Of a stretch of DNA of 64,000 bases, positions 16,937 to 24,760 are shown in pieces; position 1 is the stretch's first letter, and every line of letters begins with the position of its first letter. Below the pieces are notes generated by a model. The model saw nothing but the letters and a program-made list of their open reading frames with translations, was not told where the DNA came from and did not search any database. The translations under genes and the position numbers were made by a program. Origin of the DNA: Legionellaceae bacterium UBA6148 (GTDB lineage: Bacteria; Pseudomonadota; Gammaproteobacteria; Legionellales; Legionellaceae); contig DIUW01000054.1 of assembly GCA_002423125.1 (NCBI GenBank), positions 5,137-69,136 on the forward strand. Direction: 5' to 3'.

Positions 16937-17251
16937 ATGATGGACAAGAGAGCCAAATATAACATAGGTGATTGGGTCAGGCATACTCGTCAAGGTTATC
17001 GTGGCGTTATTGTCGATGTTGACCCATTGTTCCAAGCGTCAGGGCATTATAATCCACAAGCATCCGTTCGTGAGTTTGCCGGGCGTAATCCTTGGTATCG
17101 TTTACTGGTCGATGGTAGTAGCCAGGTGACTTATGTCGAAGAGTGTTTGCTTCTTCCGGATAACGGTGGTGGTTTAATTGATAATCCAAATGTCAGTATT
17201 TATCTTGATCAACACGAGGGCCATTATTGTCTTCATGCGGTCAGGCATTAA
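16937..17251 (+). CDS. hspQ: HspQ / YccV-like hemimethylated-DNA-binding-domain protein
   Basis: 104 residues matching HspQ: YNIGDWVRHTRQGYRGVIVD at the N-terminus, NPWYRLLVDGSSQVTYVEEC in the middle and FxxRH-like LHAVRH at the end. In E. coli HspQ is a heat-shock protein that modulates Lon and was first described as binding hemimethylated DNA. ATG 16937 or the next codon may be used. It probably shares a transcript with mltB. Confidence 0.9.
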   Translation: MMDKRAKYNIGDWVRHTRQGYRGVIVDVDPLFQASGHYNPQASVREFAGRNPWYRLLVDGSSQVTYVEECLLLPDNGGGLIDNPNVSIYLDQHEGHYCLHAVRH

Positions 17252-17265
17252 ATGTGTTAACAACG

Positions 17266-17371
17266 TTATCCACAACGTGTAATTTTTGGTTAATTTGTTT
17301 TTTTGATTTTAATCAATGAGTTAAAGATTAATCGATCGGATAGTATATTGATTTAAATAAAGTTATTCACA
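17266..17371. other. Two DnaA-box-like sites around an AT-rich stretch
   Basis: TTATCCACA (17266-17274) is a perfect DnaA-box consensus and TTATTCACA (17363-17371) is a one-base variant, both in the same orientation. Between them is an AT-rich stretch containing GATC and TTGATTTAAATAAA. The 251-bp gap between hspQ and hdeD otherwise holds only the promoter below. Two boxes are too few to call an origin. Confidence 0.35.
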
Positions 17372-17411
17372 CCTTTTTGCACAGTAATAAAAAGAGTGTT
17401 TGGTCTGTGTT

Positions 17412-17439
17412 TTGACCTTACAACTCGGTTGAGTAGAAT
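17412..17439 (+). promoter_or_regulatory. Sigma-70-type promoter of hdeD
   Basis: TTGACC (17412-17417), a 16-base spacer and TAGAAT (17434-17439) lie 63 bases before the hdeD start. This is a good match to the housekeeping consensus. AAGGA just before the ATG (17491-17495) is the ribosome site. Confidence 0.55.
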
Positions 17440-17502
17440 GGATAAGTCGTACTAAAAAAGTCGAGCATCGCCGAACATCAACATACTAATAAGGATATCA
17501 CT

Positions 17503-18060
17503 ATGTCAAAATCAAACCAAAATTTTAGTCTGCTCCCTCCAGAATTAAAACGCAGTTGGGGGTGGTTATTAGCGCTAGGGGTTTTGTTTATTGCATTGGG
17601 CACCATCGCGTTAAGCATGGTAGTTGGTGTCACGCTCGCCAGTATGCTGTTTTTGGGGGTGTTACTTATCATTGCTGGACTGTCACAAATTTTTGATGTG
17701 TTTAAGTCGAAGCATTGGCGAGGCGCCTTGTCACATGCGCTGATTGCGGTGCTTTATATGACCGCGGGTGGGTTGATCATTTATGATCCATTGCTTGCGT
17801 CAAGTTTAATCACAGCGGCTTTGGCAGGAGTATTGATTGTCATTGGGTTGATTCGCTTGGGGATGGCGATAGTGCTGCGTGAAGCAAAAGGTTGGGGATG
17901 GTTGTTTTTAGCGGGACTTGCGGCAATTGTATTGGGCGTGTTGATCCTGATGCAATGGCCCTATAGTGGATTATGGTTTATTGGATTATTTGTTGCCATT
18001 GAGCTGATCATCGCCGGCTGGACCTATGTGTTTCTCGCGTTTTCAATTCGGGGAGTGTAG
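17503..18060 (+). CDS. HdeD family (DUF308) membrane protein
   Basis: 185 residues arranged as six hydrophobic helices in three pairs, each with glycine-rich turns (for example LGVLLIIAGLSQIFDVF and AGVLIVIGLIRLGMAIV). This is the layout of the HdeD/DUF308 family. E. coli HdeD is linked to acid resistance at high cell density, but the molecular role is unknown. The gene stands alone with its own promoter and ends at a hairpin shared with the convergent ppa gene. Confidence 0.85.
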   Translation: MSKSNQNFSLLPPELKRSWGWLLALGVLFIALGTIALSMVVGVTLASMLFLGVLLIIAGLSQIFDVFKSKHWRGALSHALIAVLYMTAGGLIIYDPLLASSLITAALAGVLIVIGLIRLGMAIVLREAKGWGWLFLAGLAAIVLGVLILMQWPYSGLWFIGLFVAIELIIAGWTYVFLAFSIRGV

Positions 18061-18071
18061 ATCAGATCGAG

Positions 18072-18096
18072 TAGGGGCGATCATCGATCGCCCCTA
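18072..18096. terminator. Bidirectional hairpin between hdeD and ppa
   Basis: TAGGGGCGATC / GATCGCCCCTA forms an 11-bp perfect stem with a 3-base loop (ATC) exactly between two converging genes. There is no long T-run on either side, so termination efficiency is uncertain. Confidence 0.65.
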
Positions 18097-18102
18097 TGTA
18101 TA

Positions 18103-18627
18103 TTACTGAAATCGTTCAATACTTGCCATGATTTCCTGACGCGCTTCTTCAGGACCAGCCCAGCCATCCAGTTTTACCCATTTGCCTGTTTCTAAGTCTT
18201 TATAATGTTCGAAAAAATGCTCTAAGGTTAACAGCAGTTGTTTGGGTAAGTCTTCATGCGTTTTGACGGAACTATATGTGGTGCAAAGCTTATCAATGGG
18301 GACCGCCAACAGTTTAGCATCAGTGCCCGATTCGTCGGTCATTTTTAACATGCCAACAACACGACAACGTACAACCGATCCACTTAATAGTGGAATGGGA
18401 GTGACGACTAGCACATCGACTGGGTCTCCGTCTTCAGATAGGGTTTGCGGAATGTAGCCATAGTTCGCAGGGTAGTACATGGCGGTCGCTAAAAAACGAT
18501 CAACAAATAAAACGCCGGTTTCTTTATCGACTTCGTATTTTACTGGTTCTCCGTGCATTGGAATTTCAATAATAACGTTAATTTCATTGGGCACATCCCG
18601 CCCAGCACTGACTCGCATTAATCCCAT
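18103..18627 (-). CDS. ppa: Inorganic pyrophosphatase
   Basis: Family I soluble pyrophosphatase hydrolyses PPi to two phosphates with Mg2+. The 174 residues match the bacterial hexameric type. The acidic metal-binding motif EDGDPVDVLV is at ~66-75. VIIEIPMHGEPVKYEVDKET is the conserved N-terminal strand and MYYPANYGYIPQT the substrate-binding region. It is a monocistronic gene converging on hdeD. The N-terminus could start at codon 4 (ATG), but the upstream ATG is equally good. Confidence 0.97.
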   Translation of the reverse strand: MGLMRVSAGRDVPNEINVIIEIPMHGEPVKYEVDKETGVLFVDRFLATAMYYPANYGYIPQTLSEDGDPVDVLVVTPIPLLSGSVVRCRVVGMLKMTDESGTDAKLLAVPIDKLCTTYSSVKTHEDLPKQLLLTLEHFFEHYKDLETGKWVKLDGWAGPEEARQEIMASIERFQ

Positions 18628-18700
18628 AAAATGATCACCTGTTGACTATATTGAAAGATGCAGTATTATGCGGAAAAACTTTAAAAAAGGCAAAATTACT

Positions 18701-19045
18701 ATGACGAATTGTTTATTTTGTAAAATTGCTGCAAAAGAAATCCCTGCCAATATTGTATTCGAAAATGATGAAGTGGTGGCGTTTCATGACATTCGACCTC
18801 AAGCGCCCACGCATATTCAGGTTATTCCAAAGCGACATATTTCAACTATTAATGACTGTGAAGCTGGGGACGAGTTATTGATAGGGCAAATGGTATTGAC
18901 TGCGAAGACACTTGCGGCTCAAAATGGATTCAGTGAGCAGGGATATCGATTGGTTTTTAATATAAATTCAGGTGGCGGACAGGAAATTTACCACATTCAT
19001 TTACACATGTTGGGTGGGCGACAGATGATGTGGCCTCCAGGCTAG
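18701..19045 (+). CDS. hinT: HIT family nucleotide-binding protein (HinT-like)
   Basis: 114 residues of the histidine-triad family, which hydrolyse purine nucleoside phosphoramidates. The protein starts TNCLFCKIAAKEIPANIVFE with the CxxC pair, and the active-site triad is HIHLHML followed by GGRQMMWPPG, the HinT C-terminus. I chose ATG 18701 over the frame opening at 18668 because the family begins here and AAAAAAGG lies upstream. folE follows after 10 bases. Confidence 0.94.
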   Translation: MTNCLFCKIAAKEIPANIVFENDEVVAFHDIRPQAPTHIQVIPKRHISTINDCEAGDELLIGQMVLTAKTLAAQNGFSEQGYRLVFNINSGGGQEIYHIHLHMLGGRQMMWPPG

Positions 19046-19055
19046 AGTTGAGCAA

Positions 19056-19601
19056 ATGATTATGCAAGAACAATATAAACAAATACTACAAAGCATTGGT
19101 GAAGATGTAAATCGAGAAGGTTTGCTTGAAACCCCTGCGCGTGCAGCCGAAGCGATGCGTTACCTAACGAAAGGTTACCAGGACTCGCTCGAAGACATCA
19201 TTAATGGGGCTTTATTCGCTTCAGAAATGAGTGAGATGGTCATTGTAAAAGACGTTGAAATGTATTCAATGTGCGAGCATCACCTGTTACCATTTTTGGG
19301 GAAATGCCACGTTGGATATCTACCGAATGGAAAAGTGTTGGGCTTGTCCAAAATTGCCCGTATTATTGATTATTATGCACGACGCTTACAACTCCAAGAA
19401 CGCCTAACATCCGAAATAGCCTATTGCATCGAAGATATTACGGGTGCACGCGGCGTAGCAGTGGTTATTGAAGCGCGGCACTTATGTATGATGATGCGCG
19501 GTGTTGAAAAACAACATTCCGTTATGACGACATCCGTGATGTTGGGTGAAATGCGCAATAATCAAAGTAGCCGTACAGAATTTTTAACCCTCATTCGATA
19601 G
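19056..19601 (+). CDS. folE: GTP cyclohydrolase I
   Basis: FolE converts GTP to 7,8-dihydroneopterin triphosphate, the first step of folate (and queuosine) synthesis. The 181 residues carry the zinc-binding CEHHLLPF, the GYLPNGKVLGLSKIARIID core and the second metal ligand in EARHLCMMMRGVEKQHS. Start at ATG 19056 or at codon 3. It is 10 bases after the HIT gene and 12 bases before ffh. Confidence 0.97.
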   Translation: MIMQEQYKQILQSIGEDVNREGLLETPARAAEAMRYLTKGYQDSLEDIINGALFASEMSEMVIVKDVEMYSMCEHHLLPFLGKCHVGYLPNGKVLGLSKIARIIDYYARRLQLQERLTSEIAYCIEDITGARGVAVVIEARHLCMMMRGVEKQHSVMTTSVMLGEMRNNQSSRTEFLTLIR

Positions 19602-19613
19602 AGGACAAGGACT

Positions 19614-20984
19614 ATGTTTGAAAATTTAACTGAACGACTCACGCGAACGTTTAAAAATTTAAGCGGTCAGGGGCGTTTGACCGAAGAGAACATGCAGCAT
19701 GCTCTGCGTGAAATTCGGATGTCGCTGCTTGAAGCGGATGTTGCATTGCCGGTTATTAAAGAATTTCTTGAGCAGGTCAAACAAAAAGCCCTGGGCCAGG
19801 ATGTCGCGACAAGCTTAAAGCCGGATCAAGCGCTTATTAAAATTGTTCACGATGAATTGATCGAGGTGATGGGGAGTGCTCGCGTCGAGCTTGATTTTAA
19901 AACGCAACCTCCTGCGGTTATGCTCATGGCGGGTCTCCAAGGATCAGGTAAAACCACAAGCACTGCAAAATTGGCTCGGTACTTACGGGACACCGAAAAG
20001 AAAAAAGTCATGGTGGTCAGCGTTGACGTTTATCGTCCGGCAGCGATTCAACAGCTGAACGTACTGGCAACGGATCTCGATATTGCCTATTTTCCAGCCG
20101 ATCCCACGGATAAGCCCATCGTTATTGCTCAAAAAGCGCTAGAACACGCTAAAAAACAATTTATGGATGTTTTACTGGTTGATACAGCCGGTCGTTTGCA
20201 TGTTGATGCAGACATGATGACTGAAATTAAAGCGCTGCACCATGCGATTAAGCCAGTTGAAACCTTATTTGTTGTTGACAGCATGACGGGTCAAGATGCT
20301 GCGAATACGGCAAAAGCATTTCATGATGCATTACCACTGACAGGTGTCATTTTAACAAAGACGGATGGTGATGCGCGTGGTGGGGCGGCTCTTTCCGTTC
20401 GATACATTACTGGGCAACCGATCAAATTTATGGGGGTTGGTGAAAAACTAGATGCCCTAGAAGCGTTTCATCCTGAGCGTGTTGCATCACGTATTCTTGG
20501 AATGGGTGATTTGCTGACACTAATAGAAGAAGTCGAACGTAAAACTGATAAAGCGGCTAGCGAGAAATTAGCTAAAAAAATCAAAAAAGGAAAAAGCTTT
20601 GATTTAGATGATTTTAAGCAGCAACTCGTGCAAATGACCAATATGGGTGGCATGAGTGGTATGTTGAGCAAATTACCTGGCATGGGACAGCTTCCCGCAC
20701 AGGCTGCTGGGCACATGAATGATAAATCGTTGCAGAAAACAATCGCAATTATTAATTCAATGACCTTGAAAGAGCGACGTGTTCCTAAAATTATTGTAGG
20801 ATCACGTAAGCGACGTATCGCGCAAGGATCAGGAACTGAAATACAAGATTTGAATCGCTTGTTAAAGCAATTTGAACAAATGCAGAAAATGTTAAAGAAG
20901 GTGAGTAAGCCTGGCGGAATGAAACAAATGATGCGCGGGATGGGTGGAATAGCAGGTCTAAAGGATATGTTTCCTGGGGATTAA
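19614..20984 (+). CDS. ffh: Signal recognition particle protein Ffh
   Basis: Ffh, with 4.5S RNA, targets nascent membrane proteins to FtsY. The 456-residue protein shows the N domain helices (1-~85), the G domain with G1 GLQGSGKTT, DTAGRLHVD and TKTDGDARGGA, and a methionine-rich M domain after ~300 (MTNMGGMSGMLSKLPGMGQL). GAGGACAAGGACT precedes the ATG. It starts the ffh-rpsP-rimM-trmD-rplS region conserved in gammaproteobacteria. Confidence 0.98.
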   Translation: MFENLTERLTRTFKNLSGQGRLTEENMQHALREIRMSLLEADVALPVIKEFLEQVKQKALGQDVATSLKPDQALIKIVHDELIEVMGSARVELDFKTQPPAVMLMAGLQGSGKTTSTAKLARYLRDTEKKKVMVVSVDVYRPAAIQQLNVLATDLDIAYFPADPTDKPIVIAQKALEHAKKQFMDVLLVDTAGRLHVDADMMTEIKALHHAIKPVETLFVVDSMTGQDAANTAKAFHDALPLTGVILTKTDGDARGGAALSVRYITGQPIKFMGVGEKLDALEAFHPERVASRILGMGDLLTLIEEVERKTDKAASEKLAKKIKKGKSFDLDDFKQQLVQMTNMGGMSGMLSKLPGMGQLPAQAAGHMNDKSLQKTIAIINSMTLKERRVPKIIVGSRKRRIAQGSGTEIQDLNRLLKQFEQMQKMLKKVSKPGGMKQMMRGMGGIAGLKDMFPGD

Positions 20985-21107
20985 GGTTCCCGGATATCCA
21001 AGTTGCCTTGTATGAAAAATAAATTTAAAAAACACTTCCATTGCGTCGCTAATTTTCGTACAATACCGAACATTTTTAAGTAATCATGCACTAAATAGAG
21101 GGAAAAA

Positions 21108-21371
21108 ATGGTCGTTATCCGTTTATCACGAACTGGGGCTAAGAAGCGCCCTTTTTATCACATCGTTGTGACTGACAGCCGCAGACGCCGTGACAGTAAC
21201 TATATTGAGAGTATTGGGTATTTTAACCCTGTTGCTCGTGGACAAGAAATTCGTTTGCATTTGGAAACGGAAAAATTAGCCCACTGGCAAGGTGTTGGCG
21301 CTCAATTGTCTGATCGTGTTGCATCTTTATGCAAAGAACACATGAAAAAGCAAGTAACCTCTGCAGCATAA
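21108..21371 (+). CDS. rpsP: 30S ribosomal protein S16
   Basis: S16 of the small subunit is 87 residues and begins MVVIRLSRTGAKKRPFYHIV, the family signature, followed by VTDSRRRRDSNYIESIGYFNP. GAGGGAAAAA precedes the ATG. A likely promoter lies upstream (TTCCAT at 21036-21041, 17-base spacer, TACAAT at 21059-21064), so rpsP-rimM-trmD can be expressed independently of ffh. Expected length. Confidence 0.98.
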   Translation: MVVIRLSRTGAKKRPFYHIVVTDSRRRRDSNYIESIGYFNPVARGQEIRLHLETEKLAHWQGVGAQLSDRVASLCKEHMKKQVTSAA

Positions 21372-21402
21372 TTGCTGTTGAGTAATCATTGATGAGCATT
21401 GA

Positions 21403-21915
21403 GTGAAAGCAGATAAAGATTGGGTTATTGTTGGTCGCTTTGGGCGCCCTCACGGGATAAAGGGTTATGTATCCGTACATTCGTTTACTGACCCGATTCA
21501 TAATATTCTGTCCTATCCTGATTGGTTTGTATTGATGAATGGCCAGTGGACACCACTCAACATTCTGAATACAGAGGAGCATACTCGCTCTATTGTCGCC
21601 TTTATTGAGGGCTATGAAGATCGAGACAAAGTTGCCCAATTGACTAATCTTGATATCGCGATTCCTTCAGAACAATTGGCTGATCTTGATCCAGGGGAGT
21701 ACTACTGGCATCAGCTCGTTGGAATGACGGTGGTGAATAGCCATGGCAAACTACTGGGAACAGTCTCTGAAGTGATTGCTACAGGCTCAAACGATGTGTT
21801 AGTTGTTACAGGCGACGAGCGATATTTAATTCCATACCGATTTGGCGTTGTTGTTCTCAGTGTTTGTGAAGAAACAAGGCAAATTACCGTTGATTGGGAT
21901 AATGAATATTTATGA
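21403..21915 (+). CDS. rimM: Ribosome maturation factor RimM
   Basis: RimM assists 30S head assembly and binds S19. The 170-residue protein starts at GTG 21403 (an ATG at 21391 is closed by a stop). It begins with VIVGRFGRPHGIKGYVSVHS, has the PRC-barrel part PGEYYWHQLVGMTVVN and ends in YLIPYRFGVVVLSV with ITVDWDNEYL. Its TGA overlaps the trmD ATG (ATGA). It sits between rpsP and trmD as is standard. Confidence 0.96.
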   Translation: MKADKDWVIVGRFGRPHGIKGYVSVHSFTDPIHNILSYPDWFVLMNGQWTPLNILNTEEHTRSIVAFIEGYEDRDKVAQLTNLDIAIPSEQLADLDPGEYYWHQLVGMTVVNSHGKLLGTVSEVIATGSNDVLVVTGDERYLIPYRFGVVVLSVCEETRQITVDWDNEYL

Positions 21916-22676
21916 TGCATCTGGGGGTGATTAGTCTATTTCCCGAGATGTTTTCAAGCTTATTTCACGGTGTTTGTGGACGAGCGATTGAACAAGGTCT
22001 GGCGAAAGTGGATCTCTTCAACCCTCGTGATTGGTCTATGCGACCACATCGACAAGTGGATGATAAACCCTACGGCGGTGGCCCTGGGATGGTGATGATG
22101 TATGAGCCTTTGTTTGGCGCGATTACTCACGCACAGTCCCAAATGTCGAAGCCTAGCAAAGTTGTGTATTTAAGTCCGCAGGGAAAACGCGTTCAGCAAC
22201 GTGATTTAAATGAATTAGTCGCGCTGGAACAGCCGATCCTTTTTATAGCGGGACGGTATGAAGGCATTGATGAGCGGATTATTGATCATCATGTGGATGA
22301 AGAGTGGTCTTTGGGTGATTTTGTGCTCAGTGGTGGGGAATTGGCCGCCATGGTATTTATCGACGCCATCATAAGATTACTGCCTGGTGCGCTGGGGAAT
22401 CCTGGATCAGCCGGGCATGATTCGTTCATGCATGGTTTGCTTGAGCATCCTCATTATACACGCCCAGAGTTGATACAGGGGGCGAGCGTACCGGATGTGC
22501 TACGAAATGGAAATCATCGAGAAATCCAGCGTTGGCGGAAGAAGCAGGCACTAGGGCGAACATGGCTCAAACGTCCAGAGTTACTGGAAGTGTTGAATTT
22601 AAACGAAGCAGATAAGCAGTTGCTTATCGAATTTATAGTTGAAAATGGTGGGGCAGATTTAGGATTAGGAACGTGA
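21912..22676 (+). CDS. trmD: tRNA (guanine-37-N1)-methyltransferase
   Basis: TrmD methylates G37 next to the anticodon to prevent +1 frameshifting. The 254 residues include the trefoil-knot SAM site (VYLSPQGKRV, FIAGRYEGIDERI and SLGDFVLSGGELAAMV) and RPHRQVDDKPYGGGPGMVMM. It overlaps rimM by 4 bases. The stop lies inside the stem of a hairpin (22667-22703), so termination or attenuation occurs right at the end of the gene, before rplS. Confidence 0.98.
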   Translation: MMHLGVISLFPEMFSSLFHGVCGRAIEQGLAKVDLFNPRDWSMRPHRQVDDKPYGGGPGMVMMYEPLFGAITHAQSQMSKPSKVVYLSPQGKRVQQRDLNELVALEQPILFIAGRYEGIDERIIDHHVDEEWSLGDFVLSGGELAAMVFIDAIIRLLPGALGNPGSAGHDSFMHGLLEHPHYTRPELIQGASVPDVLRNGNHREIQRWRKKQALGRTWLKRPELLEVLNLNEADKQLLIEFIVENGGADLGLGT

Positions 22677-22703
22677 CCGGAAGTTATTTCGGTCACGTTC
22701 CTT
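22667..22703 (+). terminator. Hairpin overlapping the end of trmD
   Basis: AGGAACGTGACCG / CGGTCACGTTCCT is a 13-bp perfect stem with a 10-base loop; the trmD TGA is within the left arm. Only a short T pair follows. It could attenuate expression into rplS or protect the trmD message. Confidence 0.6.
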
Positions 22704-22732
22704 AGCATAATCACCCAGTTTAGGAGCATCAG

Positions 22733-23098
22733 ATGACGAATATTATTGACGAAATTAATGCTGAGCAAATGCAAGGCAAAGAAATCCCTGCGTTTGGACC
22801 CGGTGATACCGTGTTGGTACAGGTTAAGGTGAAAGAGGGTACACGTGAGCGCTTGCAGGCGTTTGAAGGCATTGTTATCGCCAAACGTAACCGAGGCTTA
22901 AATTCAGCGTTCACCGTGCGAAAAATTTCGCATAATGTTGGCGTAGAGCGAGTGTTTCAAACGTACAGCCCCGTTGTTGACAGCATTACAGTGAAGCGCC
23001 GTGGTGATGTTCGCCGAGCGAAACTGTATTATCTGCGTGATTTAGCAGGTCGTGCAGCACGTATTAAAGAAAAATTAGTAAGCAAAAAAGAAAAATAG
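22733..23098 (+). CDS. rplS: 50S ribosomal protein L19
   Basis: L19 lies at the subunit interface. The 121-residue protein has PAFGPGDTVLVQVKVKEGTR, QAFEGIVIAKRNRGLNSAFT and the C-terminal RRAKLYYLRDLAGRAARIKE, all family-typical. TTAGGAGCATCAG before the ATG is a strong ribosome site. The gene closes the trmD operon and is followed by a separate promoter for rplM. Confidence 0.98.
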   Translation: MTNIIDEINAEQMQGKEIPAFGPGDTVLVQVKVKEGTRERLQAFEGIVIAKRNRGLNSAFTVRKISHNVGVERVFQTYSPVVDSITVKRRGDVRRAKLYYLRDLAGRAARIKEKLVSKKEK

Positions 23099-23108
23099 AG
23101 TGCATTAC

Positions 23109-23137
23109 TTGTAAATTGATCTAGTTTTGGTTAAAAT
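23109..23137 (+). promoter_or_regulatory. Probable promoter of rplM-rpsI
   Basis: TTGTAA (23109-23114), a 17-base spacer and TAAAAT (23132-23137) precede rplM by about 50 bases. This gives a ~45-base leader, which could host autoregulation by L13, although no specific fold was identified. Confidence 0.45.
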
Positions 23138-23188
23138 CGCCCGTCCAAGACTAATATTGAATGGTTAGGGCAGCACGGAGTTAATTTA

Positions 23189-23629
23189 ATGAAAACAATA
23201 AGCGCCAAGACACACGAAGTTAAACGTGATTGGTATGTCGTTGATGCCAACAACAAAGTGTTGGGTCGTATGGCTACGGAAATTGCGCGCCGTTTGCGCG
23301 GTAAACATAAAGCTGAATATACACCTCATGTCGATACTGGGGATTATATTGTTGTGTTGAATGCAGAAAAAGTGGTTGTTACAGGTAGTAAATTTACTGA
23401 TAAAACTTATTATAGCCATACAGGGTTTCCTGGCGGGATTAAATCAACTTCTTTTGAGAAACTTCAAAAGAAAGATCCGGTTCGCATTATTGAACTTGCC
23501 GTAAAAGGCATGCTTCCCAGAAATCCTTTGGGTCGAGCAATGTATCGCAAACTTAAAGTTTATGCAGGGGATCAACATCCTCATCTAGCGCAACAACCAA
23601 TAGAACTTGTGATTGAGGAAAGAAAATAA
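23189..23629 (+). CDS. rplM: 50S ribosomal protein L13
   Basis: L13 is an early assembly protein of the large subunit. The 146 residues begin MKTISAKTHEVKRDWYVVDA and contain KVLGRMATEIARRLRGKHKA, VVLNAEKVVVTGSK and the signature GMLPRNPLGRAMYRKLKVYA. CACGGAG precedes the ATG. Its TAA overlaps the rpsI ATG (TAATG), the usual coupling of L13 and S9. Confidence 0.98.
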   Translation: MKTISAKTHEVKRDWYVVDANNKVLGRMATEIARRLRGKHKAEYTPHVDTGDYIVVLNAEKVVVTGSKFTDKTYYSHTGFPGGIKSTSFEKLQKKDPVRIIELAVKGMLPRNPLGRAMYRKLKVYAGDQHPHLAQQPIELVIEERK

Positions 23630-24060
23630 TGGCTGAGAAGCAACAATACTATGGTACTGGTCGTCGTAAAAGCTCTTCTGCAAGGGTTTTCTTACGCCCA
23701 GGCAAGGGTAACTTTATTATTAACCAACGCCCTCTAGAAGAGTACTTTGGAAGAGAAACCTCATGCATGGTTATACGCCAGCCTCTCGAAACGGTTGAAA
23801 TGCTAGGTAAATTTGATGTTTACATTACCGTTATCGGCGGTGGAATATCTGGTCAAGCAGGCGCTGTACGTTTAGGCATCGCTCGTGCGCTCGTTTCTTA
23901 TGACGAAAGAGGAATGAAGGAAGGTGATGAGCCTGATCCTAACTCTTTCCGCAGAAAACTTCGTGCTCGCGGACTACTCACACGTGATTCACGTTGTGTA
24001 GAGCGGAAAAAAGTGGGTTTACACAAAGCTCGACGAGCAACTCAATACTCAAAACGTTAA
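23629..24060 (+). CDS. rpsI: 30S ribosomal protein S9
   Basis: S9, whose basic C-terminal tail reaches the P-site tRNA, is 143 residues here. It begins AEKQQYYGTGRRKSSSARVF, has GGGISGQAGAVRLGIARAL and ends DSRCVERKKVGLHKARRATQ followed by YSKR, as expected. The N-terminus is about 10 residues longer than in E. coli S9 (130). A strong intrinsic terminator follows. Confidence 0.98.
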   Translation: MAEKQQYYGTGRRKSSSARVFLRPGKGNFIINQRPLEEYFGRETSCMVIRQPLETVEMLGKFDVYITVIGGGISGQAGAVRLGIARALVSYDERGMKEGDEPDPNSFRRKLRARGLLTRDSRCVERKKVGLHKARRATQYSKR

Positions 24061-24076
24061 TTGTTGTTGTTCTTAT

Positions 24077-24104
24077 AAAAAACCCGCTCAGCGGGTTTTT
24101 TTTT
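24077..24104 (+). terminator. Rho-independent terminator of rplM-rpsI
   Basis: An A-run, then CCCGC-TCA-GCGGG, then nine T residues. The stem continues through A-T pairs, so the hairpin is bidirectionally symmetric, but the following gene lies on the same strand. Confidence 0.92.
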
Positions 24105-24142
24105 GTCGATCGAATTGATCATCTTGATTTTTGGTGAAAAAT

Positions 24143-24730
24143 ATGATTTTTATGAAAATTCCACTTGGCTGGACATTTGTTTCCGGTGACTATACCGACG
24201 AATCAACAATAAATGACCATTTAACCCATGATGCTACTGGAGAGGTCATCGATCTGCAATCGGCTATTAAATCACGACTGCAGAACTATGGCTCCAAATC
24301 ACCTAATGAGCTTGTGTTTACAACGTGCTTAGGGCAAGTCACAATCCCTATTTTCCACAAAAGAGTCCCAGAAAGAAGTCATGGTCCATTTTTAGCGTAT
24401 GCGCCGAATCATAATGGAAAATTTCCTACGGCATATGCTGATATGGATGATGCTGGTCGATATAGGATTAAACGATATAATAAACTACTTCAGCAGCATT
24501 GTAAGTCGTTATCGCCATATAATCTGAGTCCCAGCAATCTCACTGTCGACCCTAATGCGTCTTCACCTTCGCCGAATAGTTCGGAACTCATCAATGGTAG
24601 TTTCTCATCCAGCCGATTATGTTGGTTTTCAGCCAGCCAACAGTTATTGTCGCCTGAGGGGTTAAGACAAGTTGAAGCCGCGCGTCAAGAGCAGCGTGAT
24701 AAACGCAGAGGACCGGAGCGATCTTTTTAG
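24143..24730 (+). CDS. Hypothetical protein
   Basis: I do not recognise this 195-residue protein. It begins MIFMKIPLGWTFVSGDYTDE and has a mixed first ~125 residues with an aromatic and histidine-bearing segment (VTIPIFHKRVPERSHGPFLA). A Ser/Asn/Pro-rich linker follows (LSPSNLTVDPNASSPSPNSS), then a basic C-terminus (QEQRDKRRGPERSF). There is no signal peptide or membrane helix. ATG 24143 has GGTGA five bases upstream. It is alone between the rpsI terminator and convergent parC, with its stop 30 bases from the parC stop. The modular low-complexity linker is reminiscent of secreted effectors, but this is speculation. Confidence 0.55.
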   Translation: MIFMKIPLGWTFVSGDYTDESTINDHLTHDATGEVIDLQSAIKSRLQNYGSKSPNELVFTTCLGQVTIPIFHKRVPERSHGPFLAYAPNHNGKFPTAYADMDDAGRYRIKRYNKLLQQHCKSLSPYNLSPSNLTVDPNASSPSPNSSELINGSFSSSRLCWFSASQQLLSPEGLRQVEAARQEQRDKRRGPERSF

Positions 24731-24760
24731 AAGATCGTAGCGGAGAGATCGGAGGTCGGC

